57,029 nt of DNA from Paracoccus sp. IB05 (GCF_016405985.1 NZ_JAEFCF010000034.1:1-57029), one strand, 5' to 3'; positions 27,399 to 36,980 are shown, counted from the first letter of the stretch. Made by a program: numbers and translations. The notes: generated by a model not told the origin, from the sequence alone.

Positions 27399-27953
27399 AT
27401 GGAAAGTGATCTCGCATTGTTCCGGAGGCGCCTTATGCGCAATCCCCGGCAGATCTCGGCCATCGCGCCCTCGTCGCGGGTGCTGGCCCGTGCGATGACA
27501 GCGAAGATCGGCCCCGACAGCGGCAAAGTGGTGGAATTCGGCCCCGGCACCGGACGGTTTACCGAAGCCATTCTTGCGCGCGGCCTGCCGCCCGAGAATC
27601 TGACGCTTTTCGAGCTGGATGATGAATTTGTCGATTTCCTGCGGCGGAAATTTCCGCGGGTGGCCGTGCATAAGACCGGCGCGCAGGAGGTGGGGGCAAT
27701 TGTCGGCAGCGGCGTGTCGACGGTCATCTCGGGCCTGCCGCTTTTGTCGATGCCGGACCCGGTGCGCCGCGCGATTGTCGGCGCCGCCTTCGATGTGCTG
27801 GAGCCGGACGGGGAATATGTACAATTCACCTATGGCCCGCGCCCGCCGGTGCCGCCCGAGATCATCAGCGATCTGGGCCTGGCGGTGGACAGGGGCCACA
27901 AGGTCTGGGCCAATCTGCCGCCGGCACGGGTCTACCGCTTTCGCCGCGCGTGA
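27399..27953 (+). CDS. Class I SAM-dependent methyltransferase, PmtA-like
   Basis: A 184-residue protein with a Rossmann methyltransferase core: VVEFGPGTGRFTEAIL (about 44-59, SAM motif I), ELDDEFVDFLRRKFP (motif II), and VISGLPLLSMP (motif IV). The N-terminal FRRRLMRNPRQISAIAPSS resembles rhizobial-type phospholipid N-methyltransferases, which convert phosphatidylethanolamine to phosphatidylcholine, and also rRNA adenine dimethylase-like proteins. I lean to a PmtA-like lipid or membrane-associated enzyme because motif IV is GLPLL rather than the NLPY of KsgA. No membrane segment is present. The gene is followed by intergenic element copy f and an MFS gene. Confidence 0.7.
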   Translation: MESDLALFRRRLMRNPRQISAIAPSSRVLARAMTAKIGPDSGKVVEFGPGTGRFTEAILARGLPPENLTLFELDDEFVDFLRRKFPRVAVHKTGAQEVGAIVGSGVSTVISGLPLLSMPDPVRRAIVGAAFDVLEPDGEYVQFTYGPRPPVPPEIISDLGLAVDRGHKVWANLPPARVYRFRRA

Positions 27954-27987
27954 CTGCGGCGGCGGCGCCTGTCAGCCGCCGGAGGCG

Positions 27988-28032
27988 CCGGGGCTCTGCC
28001 CCGGACCCCGGAGTATTTGTGTCATGAGGAAG
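27988..28032 (+). repeat. Intergenic element, AGTATTT subfamily (copy f)
   Basis: Stem-loop CCGGGGC-TCT-GCCCCGG (27988-28004), then ACCCCGGAGTATTTGTG, then TCATGAGGAAG. It lies between the methyltransferase and MFS genes, 15 bp before the latter's ATG. Confidence 0.8.
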
Positions 28033-28047
28033 GGGCTTGCGCTCTGA

Positions 28048-29244
28048 ATGACAGTTTTGCCGATTCCGCGCATGGTCTGGATGCTGGGCTTTGTCAGCCT
28101 GCTGATGGATGTATCCTCCGAGATGGTGAACACGCTTTTGCCGGTGTTTCTGGCCAGTGGGCTCGGGGCATCGGCGCTGGTTATCGGCTTTATCGAAGGG
28201 CTGGCCGTGGCCGTGGCCACGGTGACCAAAGCGCTTTCCGGGGTTCTGGCGGATTGGTCGGGGCGGGCGAAACCGCTGGCAGTGCTGGGTTACGGGCTTG
28301 GCGCGCTGTCGCGGCTGATCTTTCCGCTCGCGATAAGCCTGGATCAGGTCGTGCTGGCCAAGGCGATGGACCGGGTTGGCAAGGGGATCCGGTCTGCGCC
28401 ACGCGATGCGATGATCGCCACCGCCACGCCGGCCGCGATCAGGGGCGCGGCCTTTGGCCTCAGGAAATCGCTCGACAGTCTGGGCGGCTTTCTCGGGCCG
28501 CTCCTCGCGATTGCCGCCATGCTGGTCTTTGCCGGGGATATCCGGATCGTGTTCTGGCTTGCGGTGCTGCCGGCGGCTTTCGCGATTTTTCTGCTGATCT
28601 TTCGGGTCAGGGAGCCGGTGGCGGCGCAGGCCGGCAAGGGCTCCGGCTTCCGGTTTCGCGATGCGCTGCGGCTGACCGGCCCGGTCAGGGGGGTCATTGC
28701 GCTGGCGGGGCTGATCATGCTGGCGCGGTTTTCCGAGGCATTCCTTTTGTTGAAAGCGCTGGAGGCCGGGTTCTCGCCGGTCTGGGTGCCGCTGATCATC
28801 GTGGCGCTGCATGCGGTTTATGCCCTGGCGGCCTGGCCGGTGGGGATCTTCTCGGACCGGCTGGCAGCCTCCGGGCGCGATCCGGTGAGGCTGCCGCTGC
28901 TGATCGGGCTCGGGCTTCTGGCGGGCGCGCATCTGGTGCTGGGCCATTCGCATAACGCCCCGGTCTTTCTGGCCGGTGTGGCGCTTTGGGGGCTGCATAT
29001 GGGGTTCAGCCAGGGACTTCTGGGCGCGATGATTGCAGCAAGCGCGCCGCCCGCGCTCCGGGGCAGCGCCTTCGGGGCCTTTAACCTTGCAAGCGGTCTG
29101 GTGATGCTGATCGGCAATACCGCCGCAGGCTGGGCCTGGGTCAGCTGGGGATCCTCCGCGCCGTTTCTGATCGGCGCGGGCATCTCGGTTCTGGCGATGG
29201 GTCTCGTGGCGCTGCGGCCCCGGACTGCGTCTCAGAACCCGTAA
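28048..29244 (+). CDS. MFS transporter
   Basis: A 398-residue major facilitator with 11-12 hydrophobic segments. The loop between helices 2 and 3 reads LADWSGRAKPLAVLGYG, corresponding to the MFS signature G-x-x-x-D-R-x-x-R-[RK], and helix 5 carries the RGAAFGLRKSLDSLGGFLGPLLA pattern seen in the sugar/drug-exporter-like subgroup. It begins with SEMVNTLLPVFL in helix 1. The substrate cannot be inferred. It overlaps the 3' end of the convergent M32 peptidase gene by 13 bp. Confidence 0.85.
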   Translation: MTVLPIPRMVWMLGFVSLLMDVSSEMVNTLLPVFLASGLGASALVIGFIEGLAVAVATVTKALSGVLADWSGRAKPLAVLGYGLGALSRLIFPLAISLDQVVLAKAMDRVGKGIRSAPRDAMIATATPAAIRGAAFGLRKSLDSLGGFLGPLLAIAAMLVFAGDIRIVFWLAVLPAAFAIFLLIFRVREPVAAQAGKGSGFRFRDALRLTGPVRGVIALAGLIMLARFSEAFLLLKALEAGFSPVWVPLIIVALHAVYALAAWPVGIFSDRLAASGRDPVRLPLLIGLGLLAGAHLVLGHSHNAPVFLAGVALWGLHMGFSQGLLGAMIAASAPPALRGSAFGAFNLASGLVMLIGNTAAGWAWVSWGSSAPFLIGAGISVLAMGLVALRPRTASQNP

Positions 29245-30707
29245 ATCGCGCCGAATTTCGCTTCGAGATAATCCAGAAGCGGGCCGGCGGACGGCTCTTC
29301 GCCACAGGCGCGGGCAATGGTCTCGCGCGGGCTGTACAGGGCACCGTGACGGCGGAGGTTTTCCCTGAGCCAGTCATTTGCTGCACCGATCTCGCCTGCG
29401 GCCAGATCCTGATCGAGCCCCGGCAGATCGGCACGCAACGCCTTGAAAAGGCAGCCGGCGTAAAGATTGCCCAAAGTATAGGTCGGGAAATAGCCGAAAA
29501 GACCGATCGACCAGTGCACGTCCTGGAGCATCCCGTTCGAAGGCCTGTCGACCGCCACGCCGAAATCTTTCAGGAAGCGGTCATTCCAGGCAGATTCCAG
29601 GTCGCCAACCGCCAGATCACCGCGCATCAGCGCGCGTTCGAGATCAAAGCGCAGCATGACATGGAGGTTGTAATGCACCTCATCCGATTCCGTGCGGATA
29701 TAGCCTGGCGTGACGCGGTTCACGGTGGCGAAGAACTCTTCGGGGTCGGTGATACCGAATTCGCCGAAACGGTCGCGCATCTCGCCGAACAACCATTCGG
29801 TAAAGGGACGCGAGCGGCCAAGCTGGTTCTCGCAGATCCGGCTCTGGCTTTCATGGACCCCCATCGAGACGCCGCCGCCGATCGGGGTCAGCAGGAAATC
29901 GGAATCGACGCCCTGCTCGTAAGCCGCATGGCCGGTCTCGTGGATGGTGGAGTAAAGGCAGTTGAACGGGTCGCCTTCGGCCACGCGGGTGGTGATGCGC
30001 ACATCATCGCCCGACCCCGAGCAGAACGGATGCACGGCGGTGTCGATGCGGCCGCGTTGCATGTCATAGCCAAAGACCATCGCAAGGCGGCGCGACAGCC
30101 GGATCTGGGCATCGGCCCCGAAACTGCCGGTCAGCGCGGCAGGTTTGCGCGGTGAGGCAAGGATCTTTTCGCGCAAAGCCACGAGGCGCGGGCGCAGCGC
30201 GTCGAACATCGCGGCGCATTCGGCCCCGGTCATCCCGGGCTCGTAATCATCGAGCATCGCGTCATAGCTGTCGCCACCGGAAGCGAGTGCCTGGCCCTCT
30301 TCGCGCTTCAGGGCGACGACCTTCTCCAGCGTCGGCAGGAAAGACGGGACCGCCTCATTCGCCCGTGCCTCGGCCCAGATGCCCTGCGAGAGCGAGGTCA
30401 CCCGCGCGATCTCCTGCGAAAGCCGCGCCGGCACTTTCAGCGCGCGCTCGTAAGAGCGGCGGATTTTTGCAACCTGGGCTTTCGCGACCAGCTCGACCGG
30501 CTCGACCTTTGACAGCCAGTCACCGACACGCGGGTCAGAGCGGCGGGCATGCAAAACACCCTCCATCGCCGCCATTTCCTCGCCGCGCTGCTCGGCGGCA
30601 TCGCGCGGCATCATGGTCTCCTGATCCCAGGACAAGCGCCCCGCCACCTGTTCCAGCGCCGCGGTCTCGCGGGCATGAGCCATCAGCGCGTCATAGACAT
30701 CAGCCAT
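29232..30707 (-). CDS. M32 family metallocarboxypeptidase (Taq-type)
   Basis: A 491-residue thermostable-type carboxypeptidase, removing C-terminal residues from peptides in the cytoplasm. The zinc site HETGH is at 256-260, preceded by the family motif HPF (226-228) and followed by HESQSR and by the GYIRTESDEVHYN stretch. The length is normal and all catalytic groups are present. It starts directly at the end of ctaA (TGATG, one-base overlap), so the two are co-transcribed although functionally unrelated. Confidence 0.95.
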   Translation of the reverse strand: MADVYDALMAHARETAALEQVAGRLSWDQETMMPRDAAEQRGEEMAAMEGVLHARRSDPRVGDWLSKVEPVELVAKAQVAKIRRSYERALKVPARLSQEIARVTSLSQGIWAEARANEAVPSFLPTLEKVVALKREEGQALASGGDSYDAMLDDYEPGMTGAECAAMFDALRPRLVALREKILASPRKPAALTGSFGADAQIRLSRRLAMVFGYDMQRGRIDTAVHPFCSGSGDDVRITTRVAEGDPFNCLYSTIHETGHAAYEQGVDSDFLLTPIGGGVSMGVHESQSRICENQLGRSRPFTEWLFGEMRDRFGEFGITDPEEFFATVNRVTPGYIRTESDEVHYNLHVMLRFDLERALMRGDLAVGDLESAWNDRFLKDFGVAVDRPSNGMLQDVHWSIGLFGYFPTYTLGNLYAGCLFKALRADLPGLDQDLAAGEIGAANDWLRENLRRHGALYSPRETIARACGEEPSAGPLLDYLEAKFGAIYGF

Positions 30708-31891
30708 CAGGCGGTTCCTTTCCGGATCGAGCCCGCAACCGGGTATTGCGACAGGTAGCGCGCGCGCAGGATCAGCACCCAGAGGATCACCGCGCCGATC
30801 TGATGGGTGATCGCCACATGCAGATGCGCCGAGGTGAGAACCGCCATCATGCCAAGCCCGGCCTGGGCCACCAGCATCAGCATAACCATGTTGAACGCAA
30901 ACCTGGTATCACGATGCGCGGATTTGCGACCGCGCAGCCAGACGACCACGCCGAAGATGAACAGGAGATAGCCCGCCATCCGGTGCATGAACTGCACGAG
31001 GCCGGGGTTTTCAAAGAAGGCGTGCCAGACCGGCAGCACATTGCCCTGCATATCGGTCGCGTAAAACGCATCCGCCGGGAAGAAGCTGTCGCCCATCAGG
31101 GGCCAGGTCGGAAAGGCACGCCCGGCGTCAATCCCCGCGACCAGCGCCCCCAGAAGGATCTGCAGGAAGGCGAAATGCATGAGGCCAGTGGACATTGAGA
31201 AGAGCTTCGCCTCCCTGCCCCGCCTGGCCGTCATCAGCGCGGATTCGCTGCGCGACAGCAGGAAGACATACCAGCCGATGAAGCCAAGGATGATGAAGGC
31301 CAGCCCCAGATGCACCGCCAGCCGGTAAGAGGCGACGCGGATCATGCTGCCCGAGAGGCCCGAAGACACCATCCACCAGCCAATCGCGCCCTGCAGCCCG
31401 CCAAGCGCCCCGATCAGCAAAAGCCGCTTTGACCAGCGCGGCGGGATGGATTTCGTGACAAGAAAGCCAAGGAAACCAATGGCCCAGATCAGGCCGACCA
31501 GGCGGCCAAGCTGGCGATGCGCCCATTCCCACCAGTAGATCGTCTTGAACTGATCCAGCGTCATGCCGGTATTTGCCAGCTCGTATTGCGGCGTCTGGCG
31601 GTATTTATCGAATTCCGCCGTCCAGGAGGCGAGATCCATCGGCGGGATCGCCCCGGTGACCGGGCGCCATTCGGTGATCGAGAGGCCCGAGCCGGTAAGG
31701 CGCGTCAGCCCTCCGACCACGATCATCGCGACGACCAGCAGGAAAAGCACGATCAGCCAGACCCGGATCGCGCCGCGCGCGCCCCTGTGGCCCTGATCGA
31801 TCATCCCGCCTGTAACGCCGGACTTCCCCGGTTGTTTCGGGTTTTTCGAGGTCTCGCCGACCTCTTCGAAAATGCTGCGTTTTCCGGCCAT
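30707..31891 (-). CDS. ctaA: Heme A synthase CtaA (COX15 type)
   Basis: An inner-membrane enzyme of 394 residues that oxidises the C8 methyl of heme O to give heme A for cytochrome oxidase. It shows about eight hydrophobic helices and family blocks: VVGGLTRLTGSGLSITEWRP (about 59-78), EWAHRQLGR with the heme-ligand His, QGAIGWWMVSSGL, AVHLGLAF, FMHRMAGY and THQIGAVIL with further heme-ligand His residues. The ATG at 31891 is chosen; GAAGG lies upstream. The ~38-residue N-terminal polar tail is usual for alphaproteobacterial CtaA. It is first of a two-gene transcript with the M32 peptidase. Confidence 0.95.
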   Translation of the reverse strand: MAGKRSIFEEVGETSKNPKQPGKSGVTGGMIDQGHRGARGAIRVWLIVLFLLVVAMIVVGGLTRLTGSGLSITEWRPVTGAIPPMDLASWTAEFDKYRQTPQYELANTGMTLDQFKTIYWWEWAHRQLGRLVGLIWAIGFLGFLVTKSIPPRWSKRLLLIGALGGLQGAIGWWMVSSGLSGSMIRVASYRLAVHLGLAFIILGFIGWYVFLLSRSESALMTARRGREAKLFSMSTGLMHFAFLQILLGALVAGIDAGRAFPTWPLMGDSFFPADAFYATDMQGNVLPVWHAFFENPGLVQFMHRMAGYLLFIFGVVVWLRGRKSAHRDTRFAFNMVMLMLVAQAGLGMMAVLTSAHLHVAITHQIGAVILWVLILRARYLSQYPVAGSIRKGTA

Positions 31892-32060
31892 GGTGCCTTC
31901 CTTCGTGACGGGCGCGAGACTAGGCCGGGCGCCCCCTGGCTTCAAGGTGGCAAAGCATCCGGCCGGAGCTGCTTCACAGGGCGTTTCGGGCGCTTGCCAC
32001 CAGCGGCTGTGGCGACTATCAGGCGCCAGAACCATCAGACCGGAACGGGGCGCGCAGCAG

Positions 32061-33338
32061 ATGAATATCCTGATCCTTGGCGGCGGCGGGCGTGAACATG
32101 CGCTGGCCTGGGCGGTAAAGCAGAACCCGAAATGCGACCGGCTGATCGTGGCCCCCGGCAATGCCGGCATCGCTCAGATCGCAGAATGCGCCAGCCTTGA
32201 TATTCTGGACCAGGCGCGCGTGGTGACGTTTTGCGAAGAAAACGCCATTGATTTCGTGATCGTCGGCCCCGAGGCGCCCCTTGCGGCAGGCGTGGCGGAT
32301 GCGACGCGTGCCGCCGGGATCCTGACCTTCGGCCCGAGCCGCGAGGCGGCACAGCTTGAAGCGTCAAAGCGCTTTACCAAAGAGGTTTGCGACGCCTGTG
32401 CCGCCCCGACCGCAGCCTGGGCGCGCTTTACCGAAGCGGCGCCGGCAAAAGACTATATCCGTGCCCAGGGCGCGCCGATTGTGGTCAAGGCCGATGGGCT
32501 GGCGGCCGGCAAAGGCGTGATCGTCGCAATGACCGAGGCCGAGGCCCTGGCCGGGATCGACGATATGTTCGGCGGCGAATTCGGCGAGGCCGGCGCCGAG
32601 GTGGTGATCGAGGAATTCATGCAGGGCGAAGAGGCGAGCTTCTTCATCCTGACCGATGGCGTGACCGCGATCCCCTATGGCACCGCCCAGGACCATAAGC
32701 GGGTCGGCGATGGCGATACCGGCCCGAATACCGGGGGCATGGGCGCCTATTCCCCGGCACCGGTGCTGACCGAAGCGCTCCAGACCCAGGCGATGGAAAA
32801 GATCGTGTTGCCGACCATCCGTGAGATGGCGCGGCGCGGCACCCCCTATCAGGGGGTGCTTTATGCCGGGCTGATGATCGATGACGGCCCTGACGGCGAA
32901 CGCCGCGCGCGGCTGGTGGAATATAACTGCCGCTTTGGTGATCCGGAATGTCAGGTGCTGATGATGCGTCTTGGCGCCCAGGTGCTGGATCATCTGATTG
33001 CGACCGCAGACCAGCGGCTTTCGCAGGCAAAGGTGAACTGGGCCGATGATCATGCGCTGACCGTGGTGATGGCGGCGGCGGGCTATCCGGGCGCCTATGT
33101 GAAGGGGAGACGGATCCAGGGCCTTGAGGCGCTTCCCGAAGACAGCGGCCATATGGTGTTCCATGCCGGCACCGTGGCGCGCGATGGTGATGTGCTGGCC
33201 AGTGGCGGCCGGGTGCTGAATGTCACCGGCCGGGCGGATACGCTGAAAGCCGCACGCGATGCCGCCTATCAAATGGTGGATGGCATCGACTGGGCCGAAG
33301 GTTTTTGCCGACGCGATATCGGCTGGCGCGCGCTCTGA
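32061..33338 (+). CDS. purD: Phosphoribosylamine-glycine ligase (GAR synthetase)
   Basis: Second step of purine synthesis: ATP-dependent joining of phosphoribosylamine and glycine. The 425-residue protein starts MNILILGGGGREHALAWA at 32061 and shows GPEAPLAAG, the ATP-grasp region with KADGLAAGKGV (about 142-152), EEFMQGEEASFF, DGDTGPNTGGMGAYSPAP and NCRFGDPECQ. An upstream in-frame ATG at 31872 would add 63 unlikely residues. It is divergent from ctaA. The gene is followed by intergenic element copy g. Confidence 0.97.
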   Translation: MNILILGGGGREHALAWAVKQNPKCDRLIVAPGNAGIAQIAECASLDILDQARVVTFCEENAIDFVIVGPEAPLAAGVADATRAAGILTFGPSREAAQLEASKRFTKEVCDACAAPTAAWARFTEAAPAKDYIRAQGAPIVVKADGLAAGKGVIVAMTEAEALAGIDDMFGGEFGEAGAEVVIEEFMQGEEASFFILTDGVTAIPYGTAQDHKRVGDGDTGPNTGGMGAYSPAPVLTEALQTQAMEKIVLPTIREMARRGTPYQGVLYAGLMIDDGPDGERRARLVEYNCRFGDPECQVLMMRLGAQVLDHLIATADQRLSQAKVNWADDHALTVVMAAAGYPGAYVKGRRIQGLEALPEDSGHMVFHAGTVARDGDVLASGGRVLNVTGRADTLKAARDAAYQMVDGIDWAEGFCRRDIGWRAL

Positions 33339-33370
33339 CCCGCTGAATGCGCCTCTGGCCGGGGTGGAAT

Positions 33371-33403
33371 GCCTCCGGCGGGAGTATTTTTCTCAAGAGG
33401 AAG
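33371..33403 (+). repeat. Intergenic element, AGTATTT subfamily (copy g)
   Basis: GCCTCCGGCGGGAGTATTTT, then TCTCAAGAGGAAG. The upstream G/C stem is imperfect here. It lies 33 bp after the purD stop. Confidence 0.7.
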
Positions 33404-33509
33404 ATGCGGCCCTTCGGCGCGCGCGGCATTGTCATAATCACACTCCTATTGGCATGGCAGGCAAGGCGCTGCCACGCCTGGACGCGGCACAGGGAAAAGG
33501 ACAGGCGCT

Positions 33510-33998
33510 GTGGTCTACAGGCTTGAAGAAGAGAGCGAGGCAGACTGGTGGGAGGTCGAGGCGCTTTACGATCTCTGTTTTGCGCCGGGGCGGACGGCTT
33601 TGTCGTCGTATCGGCTGCGGGACGGTGTGCCGACCATCGCGCCTTTATGCCTCTGTCTGCGGGATGGCGACGGGATCCTCGCCGGGGCGATCCGCTATTG
33701 GCCGGCAAAGATCAGCACGGTGGATCTGCTGCTTCTCGGCCCGGTCGCGGTCCACCCGACGCGTCAGGGCGAGGGTCTGGGCGGGCTGCTGATCTCGGAA
33801 AGCCTCGCCGAGGCGCGCAAGCTGGGCTGGGAGCGGGTGCTTCTGGTGGGCGACGCGCCCTATTACAGCCGCTTTGGCTTTGAAAAACTTGCAGAGGTCG
33901 TGATGCCGCCCCCGACCAACCCCGACCGGGTGCTGGGGCTGGAGCTGAAAGCGGGCGCCTGGACAGGGGTTGCCGGCGTGGTTTCGCGCGCCACCTGA
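33510..33998 (+). CDS. GNAT family N-acetyltransferase
   Basis: A 162-residue Gcn5-related acetyltransferase with a GTG start at 33510 (AAGGACAGG upstream). The acetyl-CoA-binding motif A appears as LGPVAVHPTRQGEGLGGLLI (about 76-95; Q/R-x-x-G-x-G/A), followed by the ERVLLVGDAPYYSRFGFEK strand-helix typical of YhbS-like acetyltransferases. The acceptor substrate is unknown. It lies between purD and ecsC on the same strand. Confidence 0.85.
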   Translation: MVYRLEEESEADWWEVEALYDLCFAPGRTALSSYRLRDGVPTIAPLCLCLRDGDGILAGAIRYWPAKISTVDLLLLGPVAVHPTRQGEGLGGLLISESLAEARKLGWERVLLVGDAPYYSRFGFEKLAEVVMPPPTNPDRVLGLELKAGAWTGVAGVVSRAT

Positions 33999-34074
33999 TG
34001 CCGCCTGGCCACGCGGTCTCGCTTCCTGCGGGGCATGGTCTTGTGCGGCGGCGCGCCCTCCCCATATGCGGTTT

Positions 34075-34848
34075 ATGAGCCATGAAGACATGACCCTGCC
34101 CCATCTGCCGCTGCCCGCCGAATGCCGGGCCGGCGTCGATGAACTCGCGCTGCGCTGGAAGAAGGCCAATGGGCCGGTGATGGCGCTTCTGACCCGCTTT
34201 GGCGGCAGGCTGGAAGACCAGATGTCGATCCTTCCCGCAGGCTTTCGCGAGCGGGCCGAAGGGGTGACTGCGGCCGCGCTGGAGCGGGCCTGGATGGTGG
34301 CCCGCCAAGGCGGCAGGCTTCCCGGCACCGGGGATCGTGGCACGCTTGCTGCTGCGATTGGGGCAGGGATTGCCGGCGGCGCCGGTGGGATCATGGGCGG
34401 GCTTGCCGAACTTCCGTTCACAATCACCGTGCTGTTGCATGCGATCCGGCGGGAAGCTGAAAAGCTGGGTTACGACCCCGACGATCCCTGGATCATGTCT
34501 GAGGCGCTGCGCACCTTTGGCTCGGGCAGCCCGATTGCGGCGGATGACGGGAGCAATACGGCGTTTTTCTCGGCCCGCGCGGCCCTGACCGGGCCAGCGC
34601 TGAACCAGCTGATCGCCACCGTCGCGCCGAAGCTTGCCGCGACCCTTGGCCAGAAGCTTATGGCCCAGGCGGTGCCGGTGATGGGGGCGGTTTCGGGCGC
34701 TGCGATCAATGCCGCTTTCCTGCGCTATTACCGCGAGATGGCCGCGATCCGCTTCGGCCTGTTGCGCTTGGCCGAGGAACACGGCGCCGGGCCGGTGCTG
34801 GAGCAGTTTGCCACCGCAACCGCCCGGCCCCGCATCACCTGGACCTGA
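34075..34848 (+). CDS. EcsC family protein
   Basis: A 257-residue protein matching the EcsC family: a helical region (about 25-85), a Gly/Ala-rich hydrophobic segment (LAAAIGAGIAGGAGGIMGGL, about 98-117) and the conserved ELPFTITVLLHAIRREAEKLG block, later VPVMGAVSGAAINAAFLRYY. EcsC was named from the Bacillus ecs operon; its molecular role is unsettled, with proposed membrane-associated functions. In-frame ATGs at 34075 and 34066 are both possible. It converges on the transglycosylase gene with a 14-bp gap. Confidence 0.8.
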   Translation: MSHEDMTLPHLPLPAECRAGVDELALRWKKANGPVMALLTRFGGRLEDQMSILPAGFRERAEGVTAAALERAWMVARQGGRLPGTGDRGTLAAAIGAGIAGGAGGIMGGLAELPFTITVLLHAIRREAEKLGYDPDDPWIMSEALRTFGSGSPIAADDGSNTAFFSARAALTGPALNQLIATVAPKLAATLGQKLMAQAVPVMGAVSGAAINAAFLRYYREMAAIRFGLLRLAEEHGAGPVLEQFATATARPRITWT

Positions 34849-34862
34849 TCACGATCTGAGGT

Positions 34863-36098
34863 CTATCGCAAAGACGCGAGCAGCGCGGCCGAGGGCTCAC
34901 CCGTCACCGCCATACCATTGCGGGACTGCCAGGCCGAGATCGCCTCGCGCGATTTCGGACCGATCACGCCATCGCTGCCACCGGTGTCAAAGCCGCGCGC
35001 GGTCAGGCGCCGTTGCAGATCCTGGCGGTCGGCTTTTGTCAGACCGGTGCGGTCCGGCCCGAAATCCGCCCTGACCGGGCCGCCGCCCCTGATCCGGTCG
35101 GCCAGATGCCCGACGCCGATCGCGTAATTCTCGGCATTGTTATAGCGCAGGATCACGTTGAAATTCTGCGTCAGCAGGAAGGCCGGCGTCCCTGCCCCGC
35201 CCGGCTGGATGATCGAGCCCGCGGAAAGCCCGCCGCCGCTGCGCGAGACGCCAAGCGCTTCCCATTCCGCCGCCGATTTCCCCTTGCCGCGCCCCAGAAG
35301 GCCCGCGTTGAAGCCCGGGGGCAGCGAGACCTCCATCCCCCAGGGCACCCCGCGCTGCCAGCCGGTGCGCGCCACGTAATTCGCAGTCGATGCCAGCGCG
35401 TCGGTCGGGTCATCCGACCAGATGTCGCGCCGCCCGTCGCCTGTGAAATCGACGGCATATTGCAGATAGGAGGTCGGGATGAACTGGGTGTGACCCATCG
35501 CCCCGGCCCAGCTGCCGACCATCCGGTCAGCCTGGACATCCCCGGCCTGAAGGATTCTCAGCGCGCCATCAAGCTGGCTCTCGAAAAACGCCGCGCGCCG
35601 CCCCTCATAGGCGAGGGTCGACAGCGCCGAGATCACCGGCACATTGCCGCGCCTTGTGCCGAAAAAGCTCTCAAGCCCCCAGAAGGCCGCGACGACATTG
35701 CCCTCGACCCCGTAGCGCTGCTCGATGGCGGCCAGCGTCGATCCATAGCGCGCATACATCTCACGCCCGAGCGAGACCCGCTCATCCGAGGCCGCAATCG
35801 ACAGGTAGTCCTCAAGTGAGCGTTTGAATTCGGTCTGGTTGCGGTCCTTCTCGATCACCTCGGGCAGAAAGCCGGCATGGCGGAACCCGGCATCAAGCGT
35901 GCCGGCAGAAATCCCGCGCCCCGTGGCCCGGTTGCGGTAATTCGCGACCCAGCTGTCCCAGCCACTGTCCGCCACCGCACGCGGCGCCGGCGTCTCGCGG
36001 CTGCCGGGGACGGAGCCGCCCATGCGGGAGGCGCCCCCCACGCAGCCGGAAAGCAGCGCAAAACCAGCCGTAGTGGTGAAAAATCTGCGGGTAATCAT
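34863..36098 (-). CDS. Lytic murein transglycosylase (MltB-like lipoprotein with peptidoglycan-binding domain)
   Basis: A 411-residue outer-membrane or periplasmic enzyme that cleaves the MurNAc-GlcNAc bond with 1,6-anhydro product formation. It begins with a lipoprotein signal peptide (lipobox LLSGC, Cys about 19). The SLT_2 catalytic domain spans about 45-340, with FWGLESFFGTRRG around the catalytic Glu, then AGAMGHTQFIPTSY and GDGRRDIWSDDPTDALASTANY. The C-terminal ~60 residues (LTKADRQDLQRRLTARGFDT, then DGVIGPKSREAI) form a PG_binding_1 domain. All expected residues are present. It is expected to act in cell-wall turnover. Confidence 0.92.
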   Translation of the reverse strand: MITRRFFTTTAGFALLSGCVGGASRMGGSVPGSRETPAPRAVADSGWDSWVANYRNRATGRGISAGTLDAGFRHAGFLPEVIEKDRNQTEFKRSLEDYLSIAASDERVSLGREMYARYGSTLAAIEQRYGVEGNVVAAFWGLESFFGTRRGNVPVISALSTLAYEGRRAAFFESQLDGALRILQAGDVQADRMVGSWAGAMGHTQFIPTSYLQYAVDFTGDGRRDIWSDDPTDALASTANYVARTGWQRGVPWGMEVSLPPGFNAGLLGRGKGKSAAEWEALGVSRSGGGLSAGSIIQPGGAGTPAFLLTQNFNVILRYNNAENYAIGVGHLADRIRGGGPVRADFGPDRTGLTKADRQDLQRRLTARGFDTGGSDGVIGPKSREAISAWQSRNGMAVTGEPSAALLASLR

Positions 36099-36209
36099 AG
36101 CGCCTGCCTGCCTTTGTTTTAGATTTGGCGCAAGGTTACCCGATCCCGACCGTCAGTCAAAGCCCAGGCCAGGGCCCCGTCACCGCCACCGGCAGGGGTT
36201 CGCCGGGCG

Positions 36210-36980
36210 CTAGTCGCGCGGCTCGTCCTGGCCGCTTTCCTGGCCCTTGCGAAACAGGATCTGGCGCAGCATCCCGTGCAAGGTCTGCACCTCGGCGCGG
36301 GTCAGCGCGAGCCGCCCCCACATATTCCTCAAATTCAGCCGCATGCCGGCCGCCTTGGTCGGCGGAAAGAAGAACCCGGCCTCTTCCAGCCGCATCTCGT
36401 AATGATCCCCCAGCCGCTCCACCTCTTCGCGGCTGGCAAGTTCGGTGCGCGCAAAGCCCATCACTGACGCCGGAACCTCACTGCCCTGGCGTCCCCATTC
36501 ATAGGCCAGAAGCAGAACCGACTGGCCAAGGTTCAGCGAGAAGAACTCGGGATTGACCGGGACGGTCACAATCGTATTGGCATGGATGATATCGCCATTC
36601 TCCAGCCCCGCCCGCTCCGGCCCGAACAGGATCCCGATCTTCTTGCCGGCCGCCCCCATCTCCCGCGCCATCGCCATCGCGCGCTCAGGCGTGACGACCT
36701 CTTTCACCAGCTCGCGCGACCGCGCGGTGGTGGCAAAAACGAAATCGCAATCCGCAACCGCGCGCGCCACATCCGGGAATACCCCGGCCTGATCCAGCAC
36801 CCGCCCCGCCCCGCTCGCCATCGCATTGGCCTTCGGGTTCGGCCAGCCATCGCGCGGAGCGACAATCCGCATCCGGTCGAGCCCGAAATTCAGCATCGCC
36901 CGCGCCGCCGCGCCGATATTCTCGCCCATCTGCGGCCGCACCAGCACGATCACCGGATCCACCATATCAGCCTGTGCCAT
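36210..36980 (-). CDS. trmJ: tRNA/rRNA methyltransferase TrmJ (SpoU/SPOUT family)
   Basis: A 256-residue SPOUT 2'-O-methyltransferase, probably modifying position 32 of tRNA. The family motifs are present: VRPQMGENIGAAARAMLNFG (about 14-33), ILFGPERAGLENGDI (about 112-126) and NPEFFSLNLGQSVLLLAYE (about 140-158), which form the trefoil knot and SAM site. The ATG at 36980 begins MAQADMVDPVIVLVRP; the frame is open further to the ATG at 37049 inside intergenic element copy h, which would add 23 residues not expected for the family. Divergent from the thiE-like gene. Confidence 0.93.
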   Translation of the reverse strand: MAQADMVDPVIVLVRPQMGENIGAAARAMLNFGLDRMRIVAPRDGWPNPKANAMASGAGRVLDQAGVFPDVARAVADCDFVFATTARSRELVKEVVTPERAMAMAREMGAAGKKIGILFGPERAGLENGDIIHANTIVTVPVNPEFFSLNLGQSVLLLAYEWGRQGSEVPASVMGFARTELASREEVERLGDHYEMRLEEAGFFFPPTKAAGMRLNLRNMWGRLALTRAEVQTLHGMLRQILFRKGQESGQDEPRD